A stretch of 64,000 nucleotides of DNA from Gammaproteobacteria bacterium (ex Lamellibrachia satsuma) (GCA_019623805.1 CP053680.1:1364001-1428000); one strand, 5' to 3'; positions 1 through 8,776 are shown, counted from the stretch's first letter. Numbers and translations are program-made. Notes: generated by a model not told the origin, from the sequence alone.

Positions 1-231
1 TTCGGCCTCAACCAACCCCTCTAGCAATGCCTTCTGCGGGGTAATGCCGGTCACCATGCAGGCCTCCGGCTGAGGCAGCATGTCATCGGCGGGTTTGCAG
101 TAGATGACCAGCGGCTCCCCCACCGGATTCAAATCCTCATCCGTGCGCAAACCAGCAAACTGGGCAGCACGGTCCCAACGGGGGTTTGCACCCCAGGTTT
201 CATAGTCGTGCCAGTAGAAGGAGAATGTCAT
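1..231 (-). CDS. sbcB: Exodeoxyribonuclease I (N-terminal part; continues off the window)
   Basis: The first 77 codons of a gene read leftward out of the window. The translation has the exonuclease I start: HDYETWG (the DEDD-family acidic Exo I motif, as in E. coli HDYETFG), then AAQFAGLRTDEDLNPVGEP and YCKPADDMLPQPEACMVTGI. The enzyme degrades single-stranded DNA 3' to 5' in recombination and mismatch repair (family knowledge). The ATG at 231 is chosen because the family starts just before the HDYET motif. It lies downstream of the terminator that closes the rplS operon, so it is probably transcribed separately. The rest of the protein is not visible. Confidence 0.93.
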   Translation of the reverse strand, partial: MTFSFYWHDYETWGANPRWDRAAQFAGLRTDEDLNPVGEPLVIYCKPADDMLPQPEACMVTGITPQKALLEGLVEAE

Positions 232-295
232 GGGGGGTAGTTTATACGACAGAAAGCGAGCGGGGAATTACACCCATTGCAATTGAATCAGCCAT

Positions 296-332
296 AAAAA
301 AACCACCCCGCCAGAAAGCAGGGTGGTTTTTT
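296..332 (-). terminator. Rho-independent terminator of the rpsP-rplS operon
   Basis: An inverted repeat with AACCACCC at 301-308 and GGGTGGTT at 321-328 is flanked by A-rich and T-rich runs on the two sides. Read on the minus strand it is a GC stem followed by a U run, 30 bases past the rplS stop. The symmetry means it could also stop plus-strand transcription. Confidence 0.85.
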
Positions 333-361
333 CAACGCACGGAAAAAGACAGCGGTTGGAT

Positions 362-706
362 CTAGATCTTTTCCTTGATGCGGGCAGCCCTGCCGGTAAG
401 GCCACGCAGATAGTAGAGCTTGGCGCGACGCACGTCACCACGACGGGTGACCTGGATCTCGGAAACCAGCGGGCTGTAGGTCTGGAATACTCGTTCCACA
501 CCTTCGCCATGGGAGATCTTGCGTACGGTAAAGGCGGAGTCGAGACCGCGATTACGCTTGGCGATCACTACCCCTTCGAAGGCCTGCAGACGCTCACGCT
601 CGCCCTCTTTGATCTTCACCTGCACGACCACGGTATCTCCGGGGCCAAAATCCGGTATCTCACGACCCATCTGCTCAGCGTTGAGTTCCGCGATGATATT
701 ACTCAT
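362..706 (-). CDS. rplS: 50S ribosomal protein L19
   Basis: A protein of 114 residues, the usual L19 length (115 in E. coli). It sits at the interface of the large and small ribosomal subunits. Recognisable segments are [35 protein letters not shown] and [20 protein letters not shown]. It is the last gene of the conserved order rpsP-rimM-trmD-rplS, 3 bases after the trmD stop, and is followed by a strong terminator. Confidence 0.98.
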   Translation of the reverse strand: MSNIIAELNAEQMGREIPDFGPGDTVVVQVKIKEGERERLQAFEGVVIAKRNRGLDSAFTVRKISHGEGVERVFQTYSPLVSEIQVTRRGDVRRAKLYYLRGLTGRAARIKEKI

Positions 707-709
707 GGT

Positions 710-1471
710 CTATTGCTCCTGTTCTTGCTCGGCATCTCCCGACGCGAGACCTATTTCATCTAAAATTGTCTGTTCTTCCGCCGTCATCCGACGGCCTTTC
801 AGCAGATCGGGGCGGCGTTCCAGGGTGCGCTTCAGCGCCTGTTCGAGTCGCCAGTGGCGAATCGCCTCATGGTTGCCACCCTGTAAAACCGGGGGGACAC
901 CCACGCCTTCTATCTGCTCAGGACGGGTATAGTGTGGACAATCCAGCAACCCATCCATAAAAGAATCCTGTTCTGCAGAGTCCGCAGCGCCCAGTACTCC
1001 GGGCAGCAGGCGAATCACCGCGTCCAACAAAACCATCGCCGCCAGCTCGCCGCCGCTCAGCACATAGTCTCCGATGGACCACTCCTCATCCACGTAGCGA
1101 TCGATCACACGCTCGTCGATACCCTCGTAACGGCCGGCGATGAGGATCAGCCGTTGGCCGCTGGCCGCCAGGCTGCGTGCCGCATCCTGGTCAAATTTTT
1201 TGCCCTGGGGACTCAGGTAGATCACCTTTGCCCCAGGCGACGCCTTCCGGGCATCTTCGACAGCCGCCTGCAGCGGTGCATATTTCATCACCATGCCGGG
1301 GCCACCGCCGTAGGGCCGGTCGTCCACCGTACGATGTACATCCGTGGTGTAGTCCCGTGGGTTCCAGAGCTTCAGCTCAGCCAGCCCCCGTTCCAGGGCC
1401 CGTCCTACAACCCCCTGCGCTTTCAGGGCATCGAACATCGGCGGCATCAGACTGATAACGTCGAAACGCAT
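710..1471 (-). CDS. trmD: tRNA (guanine-N1-)-methyltransferase TrmD
   Basis: At 253 residues it matches the family length. TrmD methylates G37 next to the anticodon of tRNAs reading CNN codons, preventing +1 frameshifts. The SPOUT-fold knot is visible as [15 protein letters not shown] and [19 protein letters not shown], and the substrate loop as the later [16 protein letters not shown]. It lies between rimM (10 bases upstream) and rplS (3 bases downstream), as in most gammaproteobacteria. Confidence 0.98.
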   Translation of the reverse strand: MRFDVISLMPPMFDALKAQGVVGRALERGLAELKLWNPRDYTTDVHRTVDDRPYGGGPGMVMKYAPLQAAVEDARKASPGAKVIYLSPQGKKFDQDAARSLAASGQRLILIAGRYEGIDERVIDRYVDEEWSIGDYVLSGGELAAMVLLDAVIRLLPGVLGAADSAEQDSFMDGLLDCPHYTRPEQIEGVGVPPVLQGGNHEAIRHWRLEQALKRTLERRPDLLKGRRMTAEEQTILDEIGLASGDAEQEQEQ

Positions 1472-1481
1472 TCAGTCCAGC

Positions 1482-1985
1482 CTAGAAATCCGGATCCCAG
1501 TCCACGACCATCAGGCCGTCTTCCAGGTCCACACTACGGATCGCCTCACCCCATGTATAGGGAATCAGGCGTTCACGGTCACCCTTGACCACCACTACAT
1601 CATTGGCACCGGTCTCGAACAGGTGAGACACCTTGCCCAGCCCGACGCCTTCGAGGGTCTCAACCCGCAAACCCTGCAGATCGGACCAGTAAAACTCATT
1701 TTCTTCCAGCTTCGGCAACTGATCGCGGCGGACAGCGATATCGCACTCCATCAACTCCGCTGCCTGATCACGGTCGTCGCAACCCTCTATAGATGCTACG
1801 ACACCCTTGCCCTGCCGATGTCCTTGCAGGACTTTTCTCTCTTCCCAGCCTGTCTTACTTTTAAGATACCAGGGGGAGTACTTGAGTATCCCTTCCCGTG
1901 GCATGGTGTGAGAGTAGACTTTGAACCAGCCCCGAACCCCGAAAAGCCCGGAGATCCTGCCCATAGTCACCATCTCTTCGGACAT
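1482..1985 (-). CDS. rimM: 16S rRNA processing protein RimM
   Basis: A 167-residue protein with the N-terminal RimM barrel (MGRISGLFGVRGWFKVYS) and a C-terminal PRC-barrel (residues about 95-167, FYWSDLQGLRVETLEG onward, ending in MVVDWDPDF). RimM binds S19 and assists maturation of the 30S head. It has the standard place between rpsP and trmD and a strong length match to the family. Confidence 0.96.
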   Translation of the reverse strand: MSEEMVTMGRISGLFGVRGWFKVYSHTMPREGILKYSPWYLKSKTGWEERKVLQGHRQGKGVVASIEGCDDRDQAAELMECDIAVRRDQLPKLEENEFYWSDLQGLRVETLEGVGLGKVSHLFETGANDVVVVKGDRERLIPYTWGEAIRSVDLEDGLMVVDWDPDF

Positions 1986-2028
1986 TTGGAATCTCAGTCC
2001 GTGGTGATTTGCGGACAGTCAGCCGGAA

Positions 2029-2280
2029 TCAGGCTGCCTGCTTGGCGGCTTCCTTCAGCAGAGTGGCGACACGGTCGCTGGTCTGGGCACCTTTGGAGAC
2101 CCAGTGATCGATGCGATCACGCTCAACACGCAGACGCTCTTCACCGCCGGTGGCAACGGGATTGAAAAAGCCGAGACGCTCGATGTAATGACCATCACGG
2201 GCGTTACGGCTGTCGGTCACCACAATGTGGTAAAAAGGCCGTTTCTTGGCGCCGGTTCTGGAAAGACGAATGGTTACCAT
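2029..2280 (-). CDS. rpsP: 30S ribosomal protein S16
   Basis: This 83-residue protein begins [20 protein letters not shown], the S16 signature, and continues with [14 protein letters not shown]. It is the first gene of the operon. Its leader of about 50 bases follows a TATAAT box and carries CACCGGC twice. Confidence 0.98.
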   Translation of the reverse strand: MVTIRLSRTGAKKRPFYHIVVTDSRNARDGHYIERLGFFNPVATGGEERLRVERDRIDHWVSKGAQTSDRVATLLKEAAKQAA

Positions 2281-2337
2281 GCTTGTACCCTTGAAAATTC
2301 TTTAAGCACCGGCAAACTCACCGGCGGGAAACGCGGA

Positions 2338-2343
2338 ATTATA
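2338..2343 (-). promoter_or_regulatory. rpsP: Probable -10 box for the rpsP operon
   Basis: Minus-strand TATAAT lies about 58 bases upstream of the rpsP start. A weak -35 (TTCACT) sits 16 bases further upstream. The spacer contains the palindrome CTGAATTATTCAG. The match to the -10 consensus is perfect; the -35 is poor. Confidence 0.55.
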
Positions 2344-2376
2344 ACTGAATAATTCAGAAAGTGAAGTCTGGATTGG

Positions 2377-2404
2377 GGATAAAGGATAAAGGATAAAGGA
2401 TAAA
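2377..2404. repeat. Heptamer tandem repeat, unit GGATAAA, four copies
   Basis: Four head-to-tail copies of GGATAAA followed by a decayed fifth (GGAGAG). It lies between rpsP and the Cys-rich gene. This is one of three unrelated 7-bp arrays in intergenic DNA in this window. Confidence 0.9.
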
Positions 2405-2597
2405 GGAGAGAAAAGTCCGGAATTTCATCCGAAATCCGCCCGCTGCCGACAAATTATAGGGCTTCTTTGTCAGCTTAAATAGATGTAGGCCAGATCCGCT
2501 ATGCTTGATCTGACCTACCAGCTTCCCATCGCAGTAACGACGAGATTCGGCCTCTCCGATGGCACGGCCACCTTTAACCTTTAACCTATTTTTCCAA

Positions 2598-3047
2598 TCA
2601 CCTGCACTGGCAATAGATATATCTTCGCCCACGCCGGCGTACCATGCGAACCGAGCAGCGGCCCGGACAGCGGCCCCGGATACAGAAAAACTTTGGTGTC
2701 CAGCGCCCTCCACCCGTCATAAACAAACGGCAGGGGGAACCACGACGGTCAAACCGAACCCAGATCTCAATGCCGTTCTCGGTCCACATATAGCTAAACT
2801 CGGCATTTGCTTTGCGACGCCGTTTGCCTGCCACCGTGGGTTCGAGCATCACTCCACCCTTTTCCAGCCGGTGCACTGCCAGAAACACTCCTTTCTTCGG
2901 CAGTTTCCGGCCCTTTGGGATTTCCTTTCGAACCGATCGCCACTGCTTCCTGGTAAGGTGGATTAACTGCGGAGCGGGGTGAAATTCAGAAATATTGACA
3001 ACAGATGGTGCGAGTTCCCGGCACCGATTCGGTGTTGAATCAGCCAT
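2598..3047 (-). CDS. Hypothetical basic protein with Cys-rich C-terminus
   Basis: I do not recognise the family. The 149-residue product is strongly basic. Its C-terminal 30 residues carry five cysteines in the pattern FFCIRGRCPGRC, then a basic stretch, then YIYCQCR, which could bind a metal. The middle contains WTENGIEIWVRFDRRG. The start is well supported: the minus strand reads GGAGGAGGAG just before the ATG at 3047. No signal peptide or membrane segment is visible. It stands alone between rpsP and ffh with repeats on both sides. The frame 2354-2713 overlapping it lacks such support. Confidence 0.6.
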   Translation of the reverse strand: MADSTPNRCRELAPSVVNISEFHPAPQLIHLTRKQWRSVRKEIPKGRKLPKKGVFLAVHRLEKGGVMLEPTVAGKRRRKANAEFSYMWTENGIEIWVRFDRRGSPCRLFMTGGGRWTPKFFCIRGRCPGRCSVRMVRRRGRRYIYCQCR

Positions 3048-3436
3048 CTCTCCTCCTCCGGAGACACCGCGATTGCCAGCGTCCGAGGCGCCCCCGCAAA
3101 TAGTCGGCGAATAACCTACTGCCGTTGTATGAATAACTATAGCCCGGGATCAACGACGTCCGACCAATAATATCCAATTCCATCTTTGTGGTTTATCGCA
3201 CTCCCATTCCCTGCATGGAAAGGAATGAGGTGACAGGTGACAGGTGACAGGTGACAGGTGACAGGTGACAGGTGACAGGTGACAGGTGACAGCAGATTAT
3301 TGTGGTGCATTTTTGGGGTCAAGTAGAAATTATCAGATTTTTCACTCCACCCCTGCTAAATGCTCTCCTCCCCTGCGGGGAGGGAAAGGGTGGGAAGTCA
3401 AAACGAACCTGATACCTGTCACCTGGAGCCTGTCAC
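3048..3436. other. Intergenic repeat-bearing spacer before ffh
   Basis: No convincing gene lies in this 389-bp spacer. It holds a nine-copy heptamer array (3229-3291), a GC hairpin with a 7-bp stem at 3367-3383 (CCTCCCC and GGGGAGG), and two further inverted single copies of the heptamer motif (CCTGTCACCT) at about 3415-3438. Confidence 0.7.
3229..3291. repeat. Heptamer tandem repeat, unit GGTGACA, nine copies
   Basis: Nine perfect head-to-tail copies of GGTGACA (63 bp). The same word appears inverted at about 3415-3438, next to the ffh stop codon. Such perfect arrays can change copy number by slippage; here the array is outside coding sequence. Confidence 0.97.
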
Positions 3437-4837
3437 CTAAAAAGGAAACCCGCCTCCACCTCCGCCGCCGCCCGGCATTCCACCCCCTGGCATTCCGGGA
3501 AACTTGCCGCCGAGACCCCTCAGCATTTTCTTCATGCCGCCACCCTTCATTTTTTTCATCATCTTCTGCATCTGGGTGAACTGCTTCAGCAATTTGTTCA
3601 CTTCCTGCACCTGGGTGCCGGAACCGGCAGCAATTCGCCGTTTACGGGATCCCTTGAGAATCGCCGGGAAACGCCGCTCATGGGGTGTCATTGAGTTGAT
3701 GATGGCGATGAGGCGGCCGATATCTTTGTCGTTCACCTGATTTTTCACATGATCCGGTAGCTGGCCCACTCCCGGCAGTTTGTCCAGCAGGCCGCTCATG
3801 CCGCCCATCTGGTTCATCTGCTGCATCTGCTCCTTGAAGTCCTCAAGATCGAAACCTTTGCCCTTCTTCAGCTTGGTGGCCAACTTCGCGGCCTTGTCCT
3901 GGTCGACCTTGCGGGTAACCTCCTCCACCAGACTGAGCACATCCCCCATACCAAGGATGCGGGAGGCGATGCGGTCAGGATGAAATGGCTCCAGGGCGTC
4001 GGTCTTCTCGCCCACACCGATAAACTTGATCGGCTTGCCGGTGATCTGGCGAATGGAGAGTGCAGCGCCGCCTCTGGCGTCACCATCCGCCTTGGTCAGA
4101 ATCACGCCAGTCAGAGGCAGGGCCTCGTTGAATGCCTTCGCTGTATTGGCGGCATCCTGGCCGGTCATGCTGTCGACCACAAACAGGGTCTCGACAGGGT
4201 CCAGGGTCGCGTGGAGCGCCTTGATCTCACCCATCATCTCTTCATCGACATGCAATCGGCCTGCAGTATCGACGATCAGCACATCGGCAAAAACCTGCCT
4301 GGCCCGCGTTACTGCATCCTTTGCTATGTCGACCGGCTTCTGCTCCGGAGAACTGGGAATAAACTCCGCCTCAACCTCCCGGGAGAGGGTCTGCAACTGT
4401 TCGATAGCGGCCGGACGGTAGACGTCGCAACTCACCACCATGACCTTCTTCTTGTCGTTCAACTGCAACCAGCGCGAAAGCTTGGCGACACTGGTGGTCT
4501 TACCCGAGCCCTGCAGGCCCGCCATAAGAATGACTGCGGGCGGTTGCGCTGACAGATCGAGACTTTCGTTGGCCTGACCCATCACCTGGACCAGTTCGTC
4601 GTTGACGATTTTGATCAGCGTCTGGCCGGGGGTGAGGCTCTTCATCACCTCCTCGCCACCCGCCTTCGCCTTCACTTGATCAACAAAGGTCCGTACCACC
4701 GGCAAAGCGACATCGGCCTCAAGCAGCGCCATGCGCACTTCTCGCATGGTGTCCTTGATGTTCTCTTCAGTGAGCCGTCCCTGCCCCCGCAGGTTGGTAA
4801 GTACACGACCAAGGCGTTCTGTCAGGTTATCAAACAT
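3437..4837 (-). CDS. ffh: Signal recognition particle protein Ffh
   Basis: A 466-residue protein that, with 4.5S RNA, targets membrane proteins to FtsY and the translocon. An N-domain helical bundle is followed by the GTPase G domain with AGLQGSGKTTSVAKL (P loop), DVYRPAAIEQL, DTAGRLHVDEEMM and LTKADGDARGG, then the Met-rich M domain (residues about 300-450) that binds signal sequences and RNA. The tail ends in a glycine-rich run (GGGGGGGGFPF), which is longer than in many homologues. The ATG at 4837 gives the standard MFDNLTERLGRVL start. Confidence 0.98.
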   Translation of the reverse strand: MFDNLTERLGRVLTNLRGQGRLTEENIKDTMREVRMALLEADVALPVVRTFVDQVKAKAGGEEVMKSLTPGQTLIKIVNDELVQVMGQANESLDLSAQPPAVILMAGLQGSGKTTSVAKLSRWLQLNDKKKVMVVSCDVYRPAAIEQLQTLSREVEAEFIPSSPEQKPVDIAKDAVTRARQVFADVLIVDTAGRLHVDEEMMGEIKALHATLDPVETLFVVDSMTGQDAANTAKAFNEALPLTGVILTKADGDARGGAALSIRQITGKPIKFIGVGEKTDALEPFHPDRIASRILGMGDVLSLVEEVTRKVDQDKAAKLATKLKKGKGFDLEDFKEQMQQMNQMGGMSGLLDKLPGVGQLPDHVKNQVNDKDIGRLIAIINSMTPHERRFPAILKGSRKRRIAAGSGTQVQEVNKLLKQFTQMQKMMKKMKGGGMKKMLRGLGGKFPGMPGGGMPGGGGGGGGFPF

Positions 4838-4884
4838 GCTTTTCGGCGGATTGCCGGCTCCAGATTGATTGGATCGAATTGATC

Positions 4885-4890
4885 ATTATA
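4885..4890 (-). promoter_or_regulatory. ffh: Possible -10 box for ffh
   Basis: Minus-strand TATAAT lies about 48 bases upstream of the ffh start, within an AT-rich patch. I see no convincing -35. Confidence 0.4.
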
Positions 4891-5062
4891 TATCAGCCAA
4901 CACTTTGTTGCGCCGATGCATTGGATTCGCCCTGCGCCATGAGCCAAAATCAATTTAAAAGCCGTGGCAAGTATGCGATTATCGCTGCTGTTTCAATAAA
5001 CAACCCCTCCGCATGCCGATGGGGTATTAAACCCAGAGAGATTAAAGTGCAGGGTTGGAATC

Positions 5063-5860
5063 TTGTTTGAGCTGTTAGCCATTGCCGCCTATCTGGGAGC
5101 CGGCCTCTGTTTTGCGCTGCGGCTGTTTCGCGGCGAAACCGGCAGACATTTGCCGCGGCCGCTCGGCCTGCTGCTGGGATTCATCGGCACTGCACTGCAC
5201 GGCGCACTCCTCTACCAGGGAATTGCAACCGACACCGGCATCAACCTCGGAGTCTTCAGCGCCACCTCACTGATCGCCTGGACTATTGTCCTGCTGCTGC
5301 TAATCTCCAGCTTGAGTAAACCGGTGGAAAACCTCGGCATCTTGCTGCTGCCGCTGGCAGCGTTGTCGATCCTGCTGGAATCCCGCTTTACCTCTGTGCG
5401 GATATTGAGCGAAACCGCTTCCCAGGGTCTTACGCTTCATGTTTTGGTCTCTATCCTTGCTTACAGTCTGTTCACCCTGGCCAGCGTGCAGGCGCTTCTG
5501 CTGGCTATTCAGGATCACCACCTGCACCATCGCCACCCCGGCGGTTTTGTTCGAGCCCTGCCTCCTCTGCAGACGATGGAGAGCCTGCTGTTCGAGATGA
5601 TCAGCGTAGGCTTTGTCCTGCTGACTCTGGCCCTGATCTCGGGTTTTGTCTTCCTGGAGGATATGTTCGCCCAACATCTGGCGCATAAATCGATCCTATC
5701 CATTGTGGCCTGGATCGTCTTCGGCACGTTGATCTGGGGACGTTTTCGGTTTGGCTGGCGCGGTCAGAAGGCAATCATCTGGACGCTGAGCGGGTTCGTG
5801 GTATTGATGCTGGCCTACTTCGGCAGCAAGGTGGTGATCGAGCTGATTCTTACGGCTTGA
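5063..5860 (+). CDS. ypjD: CcsA/YpjD-like inner-membrane cytochrome c assembly family protein
   Basis: This 265-residue protein is almost wholly hydrophobic, with about eight membrane segments. It resembles E. coli YpjD, a CcsA/ResC relative (haem-handling fold), in overall layout and in segments such as LSIVAWIVFGTLIWGRFRFGW and LAYFGSKVV near the end. Family members carry conserved histidines thought to bind haem (LHVLVSILAY at about residue 127, and LEDMFAQHLAHKS). The start is TTG at 5063 with AGGG about 10 bases upstream; no in-frame ATG gives the full first segment. It is divergent from ffh, the usual neighbour of ypjD in gammaproteobacteria. Confidence 0.85.
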   Translation: MFELLAIAAYLGAGLCFALRLFRGETGRHLPRPLGLLLGFIGTALHGALLYQGIATDTGINLGVFSATSLIAWTIVLLLLISSLSKPVENLGILLLPLAALSILLESRFTSVRILSETASQGLTLHVLVSILAYSLFTLASVQALLLAIQDHHLHHRHPGGFVRALPPLQTMESLLFEMISVGFVLLTLALISGFVFLEDMFAQHLAHKSILSIVAWIVFGTLIWGRFRFGWRGQKAIIWTLSGFVVLMLAYFGSKVVIELILTA

Positions 5861-5901
5861 ACATCCTGATGGCGGTCAAATCATCCGCAATAGAATTGCT
5901 A

Positions 5902-6210
5902 TCAACCTTGCCGATAGGCCTTGCTGGCAATCCGGCCTTTTTTGAACTTTGCCAACTGTTCCACCAAACGGGGACGTTCCTGATCGGCCAGCTGCGTTAT
6001 CTGCCGGTCGATCTCCTGAATCTCTTTGATCAACGATATCTGATTTTCCGCGCCCTGAGGTGAGAGAATACCAAGACTCTCTCTGAGCAGCTCAACTCGT
6101 CCGGCTTCCAGATTCCGTGCCTCTTCCCACTCCCCGGCACGGGCTGACTCAAGCAGGCCTCGGCTCAGCACCAGCGCTGCCTTGAGTTTCTGTTCAGGGT
6201 TTCCTGCCAT
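5902..6210 (-). CDS. fliT: FliT-like flagellar export chaperone
   Basis: A 102-residue, helical, charged protein encoded 10 bases after fliS. In the family FliT caps the FliD cap protein before export and restrains FlhDC or other regulators. Sequence similarity in FliT is low, so the call rests on length, predicted helices (ALVLSRGLLESARAGEWEEA, IKEIQEIDRQITQLADQ) and the fliD-fliS-fliT order. Confidence 0.7.
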   Translation of the reverse strand: MAGNPEQKLKAALVLSRGLLESARAGEWEEARNLEAGRVELLRESLGILSPQGAENQISLIKEIQEIDRQITQLADQERPRLVEQLAKFKKGRIASKAYRQG

Positions 6211-6220
6211 CAGTAGAACA

Positions 6221-6655
6221 CTAGGCTGCGGAATGGGCTTTATCGGAGAGCTTGGGCGCCCTTTTCACATCTTCCGGGATCGCATCCCATGCGGACTTGA
6301 TCTCCAGCAGCAACCCACTGACCTCATCAAGGATCGCCTGATCATTGGTTAGATTGGATTCTGTCAGACGGCGCACCATATATTCATACAGGTTATCGAG
6401 GTTGGCGGCTATCTCACCACCCGCCTTGAGATCCAGACTGCCTCGCAGTCCGTTGATGATGGAAATCGCCCAGGTGATGTGCCTGCCTTTGGGTTCGGGT
6501 TCACTACGATCCATATGACCCTTGGCGATGGCTATCTTATCCAGCGCGCCTTCCATCAACATCTGCACCAAACGGTGAGGCGTTGCATAGTCCACCTCGG
6601 ACCCTGTCGCCACGCTACCGTACTGCTGTGCCCCGCGCTTGTGATTCAAGCTCAT
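6221..6655 (-). CDS. fliS: Flagellin export chaperone FliS
   Basis: A 144-residue protein that binds the C-terminus of flagellin and keeps it from polymerising in the cytoplasm. The family N-terminal pattern is visible: QQYGSVATGSEVDYATPHRL, then LVQMLMEGALDKIAIAKGHM, followed by the helix with LDNLYEYMVRRLTESNL. A sigma-28-type promoter sits just upstream, so fliS and fliT probably form their own late transcript. Confidence 0.95.
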   Translation of the reverse strand: MSLNHKRGAQQYGSVATGSEVDYATPHRLVQMLMEGALDKIAIAKGHMDRSEPEPKGRHITWAISIINGLRGSLDLKAGGEIAANLDNLYEYMVRRLTESNLTNDQAILDEVSGLLLEIKSAWDAIPEDVKRAPKLSDKAHSAA

Positions 6656-6697
6656 TATAAAATCCTCGAACTGTTTTTTTGCTTTTGAACAGTATAT

Positions 6698-6724
6698 TTA
6701 TCGGTAGGATGCGTGGATTCTTGA
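6698..6724 (-). promoter_or_regulatory. fliS: Sigma-28 (FliA) type promoter of fliST
   Basis: Read on the minus strand: TCAAGAAT, an 11-base spacer, then ACCGATAA. The FliA consensus is TAAAGTTT-N11-GCCGATAA, so the -10 matches 7 of 8 and the spacing is exact. The fliS start is about 35 bases downstream of the expected transcription start. Confidence 0.8.
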
Positions 6725-6757
6725 CCTGTTTCCACCATCAATCCAAAAATAAAATCA

Positions 6758-8107
6758 CTAATTGTTTCGAGACGAACTCAAGTCCTGTAGTCCTGCCAGT
6801 TGCTGAGCCAGAAAATCGCTAGTCGCCGAAAGTCGTGACATCAAAGTATCCAATCCGGAGAATTGTGCCAAATATCGCGCCTCAGTCTGGACCAGACGAT
6901 ACTCCATGGACTCCCGCTGATCCTGCAGATTTTCAACCCTGGCATTAAGACCATCTTCACGCGCGTTGATCAAACCTTCAGGATCAAGCATTTCCTCTAC
7001 GAGAGCATCGAGCCGATATGCCACTCCCTGATCATCGTCGGAGAAGAGTTTGGTAACTGAATCAAAATCACTCTCCAATGCATCCGTCAAGGCAGAGGCG
7101 TCCAGCTGGATACTGCCATCTTTCTGAAATGAGATGCCGATATTGGAGGCGTAGCTATAGGCCCCATCAACATCCACTTTAGAGCCAATCATTGAGGATA
7201 TCTGCTGCTCCAGCATACGCAGAGTGCCGTCACCTGAGAGTTCACCACCACCAAGGGCCGTTAGGGTATCGCGCAGACTATTGTAGGCATCAACAAAGCT
7301 CTGCACTGTGTTCTGCACCACGCCGAAGTCCCGATCAACATTCAACGACACTTCATCAACACTGGTAGACAGCAACTCCAGTGTAACGCCCTGTATAGCG
7401 TCCGAGATACTGTTACTGCTACGGGTGATGGTGTAAGAATTATCCACAAGCAGTTGTGCGTCAGCGGCTGCCTGTGTCTGGGCCATCGTCAGTGGATCGG
7501 CAATGGAATTGCTGCCGCTGTCGGCAAAGGAGAGCGACATGGCATTCTCCAGACCGGTTTTTTCACTGGTCAGGGTAAGATAGAAACTGCCGCTGTTTTC
7601 CTGGATGATCCCGGCGCTAATACCGCTATTGTCGGTAGCTTCATTGATCGCCTGTTCTATCTCACTGAGGGTTTTACCACCGATGTCTACGGTGAACGAA
7701 TCGGTACCGATTGTCAGCGTCATAGTATCGCCGGCATTACCGACAACCGTGGTGTCACTATCCGCAAAGGACGCGGATCCCATCTTGTGAGCCTCAGCCA
7801 GATTCTGTACAAGAATATCGTAGCTGCCAGCTGCAGCATCATTATCGGCCTTGGCAGTAAAGACCGCCTCATTCCCACTCTTCGCACTGAAGAGGTCGAT
7901 ATCTGTAAATCCGTTGAGTTTACCCACTGTGTCCTGAAACGATGCCAGTGAGCTGCGTAACTGGCCAAAGGCGCTGATCTGGGTTAGATATCCCGCCTCT
8001 TTGGCCTGAAGATTCTGGATAGGGGCCTGCTCCAGGAGCATTAACTGGTCAACGATAGCGCTAACGTCGAGTCCGGAACCCAGACCTGGTGAGGAAATGG
8101 TTGGCAC
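6758..8107 (-). CDS. fliD: Flagellar filament cap protein FliD (HAP2)
   Basis: The 449-residue product starts MPTISSPGLGSGLDVSAIVDQLMLLE, the FliD N-terminal signature, and ends in a long helical segment (residues about 390-449, VENLQDQRESMEYRLVQTEA), as in all FliD proteins, which form the terminal coiled coil. FliD forms the cap that folds flagellin at the tip. It lies between flaG and fliS; a hairpin in the spacer upstream may modulate expression. Confidence 0.95.
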   Translation of the reverse strand: MPTISSPGLGSGLDVSAIVDQLMLLEQAPIQNLQAKEAGYLTQISAFGQLRSSLASFQDTVGKLNGFTDIDLFSAKSGNEAVFTAKADNDAAAGSYDILVQNLAEAHKMGSASFADSDTTVVGNAGDTMTLTIGTDSFTVDIGGKTLSEIEQAINEATDNSGISAGIIQENSGSFYLTLTSEKTGLENAMSLSFADSGSNSIADPLTMAQTQAAADAQLLVDNSYTITRSSNSISDAIQGVTLELLSTSVDEVSLNVDRDFGVVQNTVQSFVDAYNSLRDTLTALGGGELSGDGTLRMLEQQISSMIGSKVDVDGAYSYASNIGISFQKDGSIQLDASALTDALESDFDSVTKLFSDDDQGVAYRLDALVEEMLDPEGLINAREDGLNARVENLQDQRESMEYRLVQTEARYLAQFSGLDTLMSRLSATSDFLAQQLAGLQDLSSSRNN

Positions 8108-8189
8108 GTTTGCCTCCCCGTCAGCTTGGCTGGCTCAACCGACATATCGACCAGAAGTCAGCACAAACTTCAATAAACACTCCATCGAG

Positions 8190-8228
8190 AACCAGACCCA
8201 TAGGAGGGTCTCTCCTAACTGTCTGGTT
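8190..8228. promoter_or_regulatory. Two-tier hairpin between flaG and fliD
   Basis: The outer arms AACCAGAC (8190-8197) and GTCTGGTT (8221-8228) enclose the inner arms TAGGAG and CTCCTA with a 5-base loop. On the minus strand there is no U run after it, so it is not a standard terminator in the direction of the flagellar transcript. It could be an RNA processing or stability structure. Confidence 0.6.
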
Positions 8229-8285
8229 TTCGACACTCTATGAGAAACATGCAATCTCCATGCCTGAATTTTCAGGATAGGGACA

Positions 8286-8753
8286 TCATGCACTGGTTTC
8301 CATCAGTAGTCCTACCGATTGCTCACGACCCGCCTTACCATCAACTTTGGCACTGGCGACATCGATGGCTTCCTGCATGTGTTTGGCCAACGCCAATACC
8401 TCTTCCGAGGGTATCTGGCGAATCAGATCACCGGATTGTCTATCCATTACCCGAACCACTGTTTTGCCACTGTCTTCGTCCAGGTCGAACTGCAACTCAC
8501 GCTGCAACACCTGGGCAAAATCCTGCATCTGGCTGACAGCGCCTTTAAGCACTTCCGACGAAACAGCAGCAGACCTCTCCTCAACCGCTTTCGGTTGAAG
8601 AGTAGCAGCTGCCGGTTCATTGCCGGGGATGGAGCCGACCACCTTCAGAGGCTGGGGGGTGCCACTTTCCGTAGCACGACGTATATCTTTCCCAGAATCC
8701 TTAGTCGGTAGAGCCCCTACTGTGATTGTCATGTCCGTAGCCATGGCCTTCAC
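8286..8753 (-). CDS. flaG: FlaG family flagellar protein
   Basis: This 155-residue protein has a low-complexity N-terminal half and a C-terminal FlaG domain (residues about 80-145): LQFDLDEDSGKTVVRVMDR, then QSGDLIRQIPSEEVLALAKH. FlaG proteins affect filament length in polar flagella (family knowledge). It lies between fliC and fliD, its usual place in Vibrio- and Pseudomonas-type clusters. Confidence 0.93.
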   Translation of the reverse strand: MKAMATDMTITVGALPTKDSGKDIRRATESGTPQPLKVVGSIPGNEPAAATLQPKAVEERSAAVSSEVLKGAVSQMQDFAQVLQRELQFDLDEDSGKTVVRVMDRQSGDLIRQIPSEEVLALAKHMQEAIDVASAKVDGKAGREQSVGLLMETSA

Positions 8754-8776
8754 CTCATGTTAATACTTTGGTTCAA

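Noticed and set aside
2354..2713. 119-residue open frame overlapping the Cys-rich gene
   Set aside because: Its C-terminus is read through the GGATAAA heptamers, it has no ribosome site, and the overlapping frame has a strong one.
3229..3291. CRISPR array
   Set aside because: Units are 7 bp with no spacers, no leader and no cas genes.
8104..8120. Sigma-54-like TGGCACGTTTGC at the fliD start
   Set aside because: GG to GC spacing is too short and it points away from fliD.
8130..8180. Possible sigma-28 promoter of fliD (TGAAGTTT ... GTCGATAT)
   Set aside because: Boxes are fair but the spacer is 13 instead of 11 bases; too weak to list.
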